A stretch of DNA of 64,000 bases, from NCBI GenBank assembly GCA_035048485.1, contig CM068583.1:65778306-65842305 (forward strand), read 5' to 3'. Origin of the DNA: Pteria penguin. Lineage: Eukaryota; Mollusca; Bivalvia; Pterioida; Pteriidae. The notes under the pieces are model-generated. The model worked only from the letters and a program-made list of their open reading frames with translations. It was not told the DNA's origin and did not search any database. A program made the translations under genes and the position numbers. Positions 44,601 through 56,600 of the stretch are shown here, one piece after another; the stretch's first letter is position 1; each line of letters starts with the position of its first letter.

Positions 44601-47600
44601 GTTGTTCTGTAGATCAAGTTGAAGATATGAAAAATTGTCCCCCCCCCCCCCTTTTCTTGGAAGTCTTAAAAAATTCATAAAAAATTCAAAAATCGAGATA
44701 TTGAAAAAATTCCTTCGCACCAGCATTCCTTACCATAGAAATGATTAAATGAAACCAAATGAATGCATCAATGTTTACTAAAAGAAAATAATAACTCTTT
44801 AATGCATTAAAATAACAAAGTCCAAAATAAAAATGAAAAAACGTCAAAAATTTGATTTCGGAATGGAACCAAAAATATCAACACTTCTTCCCATATGCCT
44901 CTAAATCATTCCTATGCAGTCGGTTTGTCGCTGTATGCACCCGATCTGAATAAGAAGTTTGTCAAAGGAGGGTACCCTCTGTGACCTACTTTTGTCTGTG
45001 GTGGTGCCACCTGGTCATGGATCCTGACAAAGATGACCACATTTGTCGGGGACCTTGAGTATTTGATGCATGCCAAGTTTCATTGAATTCCAGCAAGTGG
45101 TTCCGAAGAAAAAGTTCAAACTGTGAAATGTTTACACCAATTATCCCACCCCCCTTTTTCTTGAAAGTCTTAAAAAATTCATAAAAAATCCAAAACATAA
45201 AATATTGAAAAATTTTCTTCGCAGTAGTATTTCTTACCATCAAAATGATCAAATTAAACCAAATTAATGCATCAAGTTTACTAAAAGAAAAAAATACCTC
45301 TTTTCTGCATTAAAACTACCAAGTACAAAAAAACATCAAAAAAACGTCAAAAATTTGATTTCGGAACGGAACCAAAAATAACAACACTTCTTCACACATC
45401 CCTCTAGATCATTCCTATGCATTCGGTTTGTCTCTGTATGCCCCCGGTCTGAAGAAGAAGTTTGTCAAAGGGGGGTACCCTCTTTGACCTACTTTTGCCT
45501 GTGGTGGCGCCACCTATTGATGAATCCGGACAAAAAACAACAACACTTGTAGGGGACCATGAGTACTACATGCTTATCAAGTTTCATCAAATTCTGTTCA
45601 GTGGTTCTGGAGAAGAAGTCGAAAATGTGAAAAGTTAACGACGGACGACGGACGGTGATTGATCACAATAGCTCATTTGAGCCTTTGGCTCAGGTGAGCT
45701 AAAAAACAGACACCAGGCCATGCACTGTTCCAATAGCTTGCACCTTTTGAGAGGTACATAGAATTCAATTACTCTGAAAATCATAAACAGTACTTACCTG
45801 TTTGTACTGCCAAAATCCATGTACCAATTAGCGGTGCCAATGTTTGACCTGGTTTAGACACTAAGGCTGTTGTTCCAAACATGAGTGCAGACACTGCTTT
45901 CTTACGACCATGTAAAACAAAGTCCTCATCCACCAAATCACTTATAACCAAGTTCAAAAGTTTACATGTTCCTTCTGTAAACACTCGGTTGCTGAAACAG
46001 TAAAAATAGTTACATTTAATTCTCTTCTAAAGTATTTGGTATGTTCTTAAACAACAATCTAAATAATCAGTCAGAGACTATTGCTACAACAATAGTTGAC
46101 CCTACCAGGAAATTCAATAAAAACTATGCGCAAAATTCGCCCTACTGACTTCAAAATTAATAGGCATCTGAGATTACATCCAAATTTTGCTTGACTAAGA
46201 AATATGGTATTAAGAAACCATATTTTGTTTATGCTTCCAGAGGGCAGAGAATATAGTCGCCATTTGTCTATCTGTCATAATTTTGTCCGGTGCATAAAAC
46301 AATAATTGTAAGAGGTATTAACATGAAACTTCGTAGGCAGATAAATCTTGAAGAAGCGCAGTACACAAGAATCATAACTCTCTTTTGCATAATTTAGGAG
46401 TTACTGCCCATTGTTATTTTTCATACTTAAATTTTACACTGTGTATAACACAAAGAGTATAAAAGCTATCAAGATGAAACTTCAAAGGTAAATAAATCTT
46501 GAAGAGGCGTAGTGCAGAAGAATCATAACTTTCTTTTGCATAATTTAGGAGTAACTGCCCATTGTTATTTTTCATACTTAAATTTTGTCCTGAGTATAAC
46601 AAAAAACTATAAAAAGTATCAACATGAAACTTCATAGGTAGATAGTACATGATGAGGAGAAGTGCAGTGAACAAAACCATACCTCTCTTTTGCATAATTT
46701 AGGAGTTATTGTCCTTTATTATTTTTCATACTTAAAATTTGTCCGGAGCATAACATACAACTATACGAGGTATCAACATGAAACATCATATGTAGATAGA
46801 TCTCGAAGAGGAGAAGTCTAAGGTCTAAGGATTCTCTTGTACCCTAAATTCAGATGCCATGAACTTGTAAGACAATTCATGATTAGTATATATTCAAATT
46901 AGGTTTGAATCAGATGTATAGTGCTTAAGCTATTATCCAGATACCATGGTTTTACTATATTTCCACCTTACAATCATATGTTGTGACCTTATCCTTTACC
47001 CTTTTGACCTCACAATCAGTAGGCATTCTCCTTTTTCCATATTATGTATATATCCTAATCTGCTGTGAATGCATTTGTTCTGAAGAAGCTGGTCAACGCT
47101 TGCTATAACACTCTAGAGTGCTCCCTGTTTTATCTTTTGTACTATACAAGACACACAAATCAGTCTATATGTTCACCTATGCCCTTTCAGCACAACTTCC
47201 CCCTTCCCTTCTTCATCTTGTTTTTTTTTTCAGCACATCTCCTCATTCTTACATTATTTATGATATCAAATGTTTTACTTTAAAGTTTATTTTCCTAAAA
47301 CCTTATCAAATACTCAAAATAGATGTATTATAGGTAATCTACATGGAAAAGAAAAATAAAATTATTGGAAAACATGCAAAACCAAGAAAATCACTGAAAC
47401 TGAAGGATGTTCAATGAACTACATTAAACCAAATTATGGCAATCTGTATGTAGAATTATCATGAAATGTTGGTAATTCCTGAAATAAAGGCCTTTCCTAA
47501 TATTTAAGGTTGTGACCTTGAGTGGGTACAGTCCAAATGTCCCTGGCCCTATTAACCACTATCCCAAGAAACATTTGTGTAAAATATGATATAATTCTGA

Positions 47601-50600
47601 TCAATCAAGTTTGATAAAACTCTATCCCACAGTTCTCAAGAAGAAGTTGAAATTATGGACAATGGATAAACACCAGATAAAGAGTGATCACACTTAGGTG
47701 AGATAAAAACGTCCAAAATTTGATATAGAATGGAACAAAAAAAAATAACACTTCTTAACACACGTTTCTAGTTCCAGGTGAAGAGACAGTACAGAAACAT
47801 CAACAGATGCCAGGCAAAAACAAAAAAAAAAATGGTCACAATAGACCATTGATTTTAAAATGGAACCAAAACAAACAATGCTTCTTCTGACACCCTTTTA
47901 AATCATTCAGTTTGATGTATTGGGTTTGTTTATCCATAGAGCTTGTTTAGAGATGAAATTTGTCAATGGGGTACTTTCTGGGACCTATGTTGGCCTACTT
48001 TGGATCAACCTCTAAATGAACCAGATGGGAAAACAACAACATTTGTTGGTGACTTTGAATTCTTTATCACTACAAAGTTGCATTTAAATTTGTATATGAT
48101 CTGTGCTTAAAATTGCAGACCTCATTTTCAGAAATGAAACTTCAGAAGATTTATACTTAAAATACAGTTTTCATATCACGTCATACTCCACATTAACAGC
48201 TTCAACAACTTCTGAGTATTAATATAAATATTATCCAATCTGATTAAAACCATATCGTTATTCCGCTTCTCTATTTGTCCCATTGCGGATAAAGATCTGG
48301 CGAAACTCCGTAAGGGGTCATGTTCTGGTGAACTCTGATGACGTTTCAGTCACCGAAACCGTTATTTCCCATAGCCAATCAATATATCGGCTAGGCCCAT
48401 GATAGTGACGCAATATGTAACAAACACTGCTCACAAACTACCTTGTGGGTCACGCATGCTGTAGATGTTAATTTCATTCCTAGGAATTTGTAGCCAATCA
48501 ACTGATTGACTGAAAATCAGATTTCACCAGAACATGACCCCTGACGGAGTTTCGCCAGATCTTTATCCCTTATGGGACAAATAGAGAAGCGGAATAAAGA
48601 TATGGTTTTAATCAGATTGAAATATTATCATGCTTAAATCTTTAATTAACACATGTTCATGTGTACCGTGAGGTGCATTCCTACCCTAACATTATGTTAA
48701 TGTCCATTAATGTGAAGTCTGCTTTTTTGTGTGCTCAGGACTGCTGAGCACATGTGTTCCATTAATGCAGATTTCCACATGAACTTAATATTGAAACCAT
48801 GTTAACGTGCTTGACTGTGGTGTGAACAGGCTTGACAGACACGTTCAATTGCTTACAACTTAAAACTAATATTCACATTTACATATAGACGAATTTAAAG
48901 GAGGATTGCTATATACATTGTATATATAAATATAAAAACATATAAATGTGTAAATAAAATATTTAGAAACACTTTTTTGTTTAGGGATGACTTTTAAAAA
49001 TACTGGATCCAATTTCTGAATATTAAATATAATGAAATATATTCTTATTTTATAATAATAATAATATTAATAATAATAATGATATTGATGATAACGATAA
49101 ATGATTGATAATAATAATAATACTCATAAACAATTAAACAATTGATTTGCATCACAGATGCAATGTGCTGAGTTGCACAATTTTTGATACCCAACCTCTA
49201 TGATCTTGACCTTTTAACCCCAGAAACAATAGGGCACATCTTCCAGTCATGATGAATAAGTGTGAAGTTTCATTGCAACTCATGGTAAGCGTAGGCAATG
49301 CAATCACACTTAATGTATTGACCTATGGTTTGGAAACCAAATTTTTATACTCCACTCCTATGACCTTGACCTTTGACTTTTTGACCCCAGAAACAAAAGG
49401 GCACATTTTCCACTCATTGTGAGTAAGTGTATGAAGTTTCATTGCAAAAGCACTAAACATATTGGACTTATGGTTGGGAAACCACTTTTTTATCTTCCAC
49501 TCCTATGACCTTGACCTTTGACCTTTTAACCCCAGAAACAATAGGGCACATCTTCAACTCATGGAGTAAGTGTAAGATGTTTCATTAAATAGCACTAAAC
49601 ATATTGGGCTTATGGTTTGAAAACCAATTTTTGATACCCCACTCCCATGACCTTAACCTTTGACCTTTTGACCCCAGAAACAATAGGGTACATCTTCCAC
49701 TAATGGTGAGTAAGTGTATGAGGTTTTGTTGCAATAACACTTAACATACTGGATGTATGATTTGGAAATCAATAGCTGACGGGACGCCTGTCTGCCCATC
49801 AAATTAAGAGACGAGTTTTGCAACTTGGCTAATAAAAATAAATAAATAAAATTAAAAAATAATAATTCAAAATGATAGTAATAAATAATAATAATTATGA
49901 TAACAATAACAACAAGCTTAGACAGTGTTTGATGCAACACTCGCTCCCTACCACAACCTGTACCTTTGAAGTGACTAATACTTTATCAGCAACATGAAAC
50001 AGTTATGTGAACTACAACTGAACTATGCTGATGTCTATATCTATTTAGTAACAGTGACCCTTAAAGTTGACCTTTTGACCCCAAAATCTATCCTACCATA
50101 GACCTATACATAAGCTAGTATTATATGAAGTTTAAAAGAAATCAATTATTCTTCACTCAAGTTATTATCTGGCAAATAAAATGCAGTGATAAATGTCTAT
50201 TTTTAGTAACAGTGATTTTTTGAATTGACCTTTTGACCCAAAAATCAATCCCACCCTAGACCTTTACATGAGTTAGCCTTATATGGAGTTTGAAAGAAAT
50301 CAATAAATCCTAACTCAAGTTATCATCTGGAAAATGAAATACAATGAAAAATGTCTATTTTTAGAAAGAGTGACCCTTCGAAATGTCCTTTTGACTCCAA
50401 AATCAATCCCATATTAGATCTTTATAAGCTAACATTGTATGAAGTATGAAAGAAATTGGTCATTCCTCAATGAAATTATTGTCTGGAAACCGTTTGGACA
50501 GGCAGATGGATGGACAAATGGACGGAGAGAGACAGACAGACAATGACAAACACTATAGTCCCCTCCAGTTTCATTGGCTAGAGACTAATAAATACATAAA

Positions 50601-53600
50601 TAAATTAGAGATAAATACACAATGTACATAAATTATTAAAAAATAAACAGATAAATGAAATAAAATTTAAAATAATTGCTCTAGTTTTTTTATAGTAGAA
50701 ACTGAAAATGATTTTAATCAAATACCTTATTACATGTCTACGCAGTAATTTCATTCGTTATACTATATATGAAACCCTTAATGAGGGGTGTCATTTTAAC
50801 ATTACATGTAATTCATGTAAACATGGCAACATTTTTGGTGATTTAATTATTTTCATTTTATTTGATCCATCTGTACCATGGCACAGAAAGAATCAAGCAT
50901 GTGAACCTGCGATTAGACAGAGCACATGCTGGAATAAATTGCATTAACCCTAATTTCCTCCTGCATGAATAGTGCAAGCGCATCCAGTCGAGCAGTCTTG
51001 GCAAGTGCTCTATAGCAGTCCTTGTGATTGCTTTTCTTGTAATAAAATGTATGTTATATTAGGACTGTACCCATTTGTATATCAAAATAACTATGCATGT
51101 AGCTTTTAACTTGAAAATAATTATAACATCCCACTTCGTTTCATGTGAAATTGTAACAAACTATTTTGTATTCTAACCTTGCAATGAACAAATACAGCAT
51201 CCATTGATTTCCTGGTCCCACAAAGAACATAACAATGCTGATGACAAATTTCACATAAAACAGCAGCTTGATCACAGTATATACACCATATTGACGGCAC
51301 AGTGACAGAAAATACAGATTATTTACATGTGGTGCTATAAAGGAGATACCTGTAATATGACAACAGATGCATTTAAAATAATTTATAACACTCTTTCACC
51401 AATGCAACCAACAACAAAATTTACAAGTATATGTATAAAAAAGTTTTTAACTTAATTCTTAACTTGCATAAAATTAGAATTTGTATGCATACCTTTATTT
51501 ACATATCTATAGCATTCTAACAGCATTTTATCATGTCCCCTGTGTGGGCTTAATTCACAGCAGCAACAGACTTTCCTAAATTGTAAGTTTCATGGGCCAT
51601 AACTCCTATAGATATTACCAGTAGTGTAGTATTACCTTTTGACATATTGACCCTCAAATCTATGGGCATCCTTCCCTTTTGATAAAATTTTAAGTAACCA
51701 CAGACTGGAAATCAATAAATTCAGCCTTTTCTATCAGCTGTGACATTGACATTTGACCTTATGACCCCAAAATCGACAGGGTTCTTCTTCTTTTGATAAG
51801 TAAGCATATATCAAAATTTGGTTTGAATATGATAAAAGGTACTGGAGTAACCATCCAAAAACCAATACATGTAATAACAAACTATTTTCATCAGCTGTGA
51901 CCTTTGATCTTTTAACCCCAAAATCAATAGGGTTTTTCCTCTCTTGATAAGTAAGCATATATCCAAATTTGGTTTGAATATGATGAAAGGTACTTGAGTA
52001 ATCATCAACAAGAGGCCCAAGTGGGCCTATATCGCTCACCTGAGTACCTAGATGATCAGTCATGCATGAAGGAAGAATTCATTTATTTTTGCATTAATGT
52101 GACTAAGTCAACACAGATGTGGAAAATATGTCAAATTTTATTTCAGGCTAGAATAAAAAACAACACTTTTTTGCACATCCATTCAGGTGATTTTGATACA
52201 TGTATTAAGCATTTCCTTTGTCTCTGCAAGAAGTCATTCAGGGCAACAAGTTAGTCATTTTCTTTAGGTGGGGCCTTTTGTTGACTGATTTCAAGTCTGG
52301 GTCATGAACAACAATTGTTTCAAATATTGTCCAGATCTAACTTAAAATTGCATAATTTCATATGTTGAGTGTTGAGAAACATCTAAAAACTTATTTAGAT
52401 GTGTAAAGAAATGAAAAAAAAAATTTCTCCATATTTCAATTACCAAGTGGTATATGTACCATTGTGAGAACTGCTTTTTAGACATGGTGGCATTATCTGT
52501 TAACCAATTTGGATGAAATTTACCAAATTGATAGAGGACCTTTAGTACTTCATGTATTCCATGTTTCATTAAAATCTTTCATGTGGTATAACAGCAGAAG
52601 TGAAAAATGTGATTGAATTGTTCCTACACACCCTCATTTGGAAGTCTTAAAAAATTAATAGAAAATCCAAAAATTGAGATAATGACAAAATTCTTTCACA
52701 ATAATATTCCTTACCACAATTATGATCAAAATAGTCATTAAGAAATCATCAATATCAATTAACTGAAAAACATGACACTTTTCTTCATTGAAATGACTAA
52801 GTCCAGAAACACGTCAAAAAAGCGTAAATTTCTATTTGACGGATCTTAACCCCGAACACAATTTTTAATAACCCATCTTTATAGATTGTTGAAATGCAAT
52901 TAGTTTCCCCATTTATGTACTGGTTCTGGAGAAGAAGATGTTTGAAGAGGGGTACCCTTTTGGGTACTTTTGGTCCCACCCTGGATCCACCCCTGAGGGA
53001 ATCTGGATCCCGAACACAATTTTAGTAGGGGACCTTGAGTACATCATTTACACAAAGTTTGATCCAAATCTGCAATGTAGTTCCAGAGAAGAAGTCGAAA
53101 ATGTGAAAAAGTTAACAACGGACGACGACGACGATGGACGACGGACAGCGCACTATGACTATAGCTCACTTGAGCCTTTGGCTCAGGTGAGCTAAAAAAC
53201 CAATGATAACAGTCTATTTTCATCAACTCTGATCTTGACCTTTAACCTTTTGAACCCAAGATAACTAGGACTCTTCCTCTCTTGATAAATAAATATATAT
53301 CAAAATTTGGTTTGAATATGTTAAAAGGGACTAGAGTTATCATCTGGATACCAATAATTACAGTATATTTTCATCAGCTGTGACCTTTTGACCCCAAATT
53401 CGATAGGGTTCTTCCTCTCTTGATAACTAAGCATATATACAAATTTGGTTTGAATATGTTGAAAGGCACTTGAGTTATCATCCAGAAACCAATGTGCGGC
53501 AGAAGGACAGAAGGACGAACAAAGCAGACACTTAATATCCTCTGCCATACCTGGTGGGGGCATAAAAATAAAGAAATGTCCCTGGATTGGAAAAATATAC

Positions 53601-56600
53601 AGAATTTAATGAACAGACTAAAGTCAAATAGTTCTCATCATTGTTAGCTATAAATCATAAATATGATGTATAGCATCCAACACATATGTCAATATTCATT
53701 TTTATAATATTCAAAAATGAATTACTGACCTATTAAAAAAGATCCAAATCCAGGAGCCATACTACTGCCTAGTAAGTTATCAAGGAAAAGTGGGAAAAAG
53801 TTGCTGTTAAAATGGCAATGAAAAACCTGTAAAAATAAAAAAGCCATTTGAATTCAGCTAAATTGGTACTGAATACATATTTGAAAAACAATTCTTAATT
53901 TTCAACTGTAAAAGTTTTATAAAAATAATTGTTTTACAAACATCTGCTGCTAGTGTTTCAACTACTAAGACGCCCTTAATAAGGAGAAGCTGAAGACTAA
54001 CAATTTAGTAACAAATGCTAAGTAACAGCTTTCACAAAAGTATCAAGATCAAATAACGATAGTATTTTTAGCACACTTCGACGAAGTTGAAAGGAGCTTA
54101 TGCTATACCCTCAGCGTCCACATCCAGTTAAGTAGTTTGGGGCAAGTCAGTATTGGAGAAACTACAGGCACTCAGTTACCAAACCTCCCCATAGATTCAT
54201 CTTGGGATGCTGACTTAAGCACATGTATCAGATGATGCATCTGACCTACATTTTCTGCTTGAATGACTCAGTTAAGTAGTTCAAGATCATCATATAAATT
54301 TTATTTTTAAAAGTCATGACTGTAACTGTAAAATGCTTCATAAACAAAGTACCTTATGCCACCATGCACATTCTACACATGAGAATTGGTATGGGACTGA
54401 AATCAACCCATCTGTACTTATAAGAAAATTTGCAGGGCATAGATGACAAAGTTACTAACTTTTTTTTTGTTTTTAGTAAACAAACTTTAGCTCAATAGGC
54501 CATGAGACCCATAAAACAAAAGAAAATTAATCGTATAAATGAAGATATACAAATATATTTTGCTTATATAATTATATTAGTTGATACATACGTATCTTAA
54601 TAACTAGGATGACATACCTGTATTAAATTCATCACAGAAAATAAAACAAAATTCTGCTGCCGTAAAAGCTGTTTCATATAAGATGTATAGTTAGGCCTAT
54701 CCAATATGGTCCTGTTATTTAAAGAGATTCATACAAATATACAAAATACTTACATTAAAAGTTTCTCTAATCATTCAAGGTTACATGGTCATGAACAAAA
54801 CAAGAGGCCCATGTAGGCCTAAATCGCTTACCTGAGTACCTAGATGATCAGTCATGCAGGAAGGAAGAAGTAATTTATTTTTGCATTACTGTGACTAAGT
54901 CAACACAAATGTTGAAAATATGTCAAAGACTATTTCAGACCAGAATCAAAAACAACAACATTTTTTTGCACATCCATTTAGATGATTTTTATATTAAGCA
55001 TTTGCTTTGTCTCTGCAAGATGTGATTCAGGGCAACAAATTAGTCATTTTCTTTAGGTGGGGCCTTTTGTTGACTGATTTTAAATCTGGGTTATGGATCA
55101 CAATTGTTGCAAATATTGTCTAAATCCAACTTAATTGGCCTAATTTCATATGTTGAGTGTTGTGAAACATCTAAAAACTTATTTAGATGTGTAAAGAAAT
55201 ACAAAAGATTTTGGACACAGCTGTATTTGAATTGCCACTCTCCATGTTTCAATTACCAAGTGGTATTGTTACCATTGTGAGACCTATTTTTTAGCCAGGT
55301 AGCACCACTTGTTGATAATTTAGATGTAATATACAAAATCGACAGAGGATCTATAGTACTTCATGTATACCATGTTTCATCAAAATCTTAACATGTAGTA
55401 TAACAGCAGAAGTGAAAAATGTGAAGAATTGTCCCTATACACCCTCAATTGGAAGTCTTAAAAAATTCATAGAAAATCCAAAAATTGAGATATTGACAAA
55501 ATTCTTTCCAAATAACATTCCTTACCATAATAATGATAAAAATATTCCATAAGAAATCATCATTCTCAAGTAACTAGGACATAGGACACTGTTCTGCATT
55601 GAAATTACCAAGTCCCTCAAAATGTTGAAAAAACTTCTAAAATTTATTTTGGATGAGAACCAAATTGACCATACATCTTCACTCATCCCTCTATATCATT
55701 TTTCTATGCATTATGTTTCTCTCTGTATACAGCCAGTATGAAAAAGAAGATTGTCAAAGGAGGGTACTCTTTTGTGACCTACTTTTGACTGTTGTGGCGC
55801 CACCTGTAAAGAGGTTCGGACGAAAACAATAAAATTTGAAGGGCATCATACGTTATTTATTTCTACCAAATTTTATTAAAATCCTTCTAACAGTTTAGCA
55901 GAAAAAGTTGAAAATGTGAAAAATGGCCTACCCCCCTCCCCTCCTTTTTGGAAGTCTTAAAAATTCGTAAAATAAAAAAATTGAGATATCGACAAAATTC
56001 TTTCACAATAATATTCCTTACCATAACTAAGGTCAAATTAGTCCATAACAAATCATCATGATCAATTAACTGAAAAACATGACACTTTTCTGCAAGTCCA
56101 AAAAAAATGTTGCAAAAAAGTCAAAAATTTTATTTCAGAACTGAACCTAAAATAACAATACTTCTTCACACATCCCTCTAGATCATTCCTATGCATTCAG
56201 TTTGTCTCTGTATGCACCTGGTCTGAAGAAGAAGTTTGTCAAAGGAAGAAACCATTTGTGAACTACTTTTGCCTGTGGTGGCGCCAACTTATGACGGATT
56301 GAGACAAAAAAAAACAACACTTGTAGAGGACCATGAGTTCTTTATTTCTTTTAAGTTTCATAGATATCTGTACAGCGGTTCTTAAGAAGAAGTCTAAAAT
56401 GTGAAAGTTTACGACGGATGGACGAGGCGCTATGACTATAACTCACTTGAGCCTTTGGCTCAGGTGAGCTAAAAAAGTAAATTTAAAGAAGTGCAATGAC
56501 AGCTTTAAAATAACTTTATTGCTTCATTTGCATAAAATTTTTCTCAGGATTGAGAAAAATCACTTTGGCCAGTCCATTCTTTTAAGAGTCTAGCAACCGG

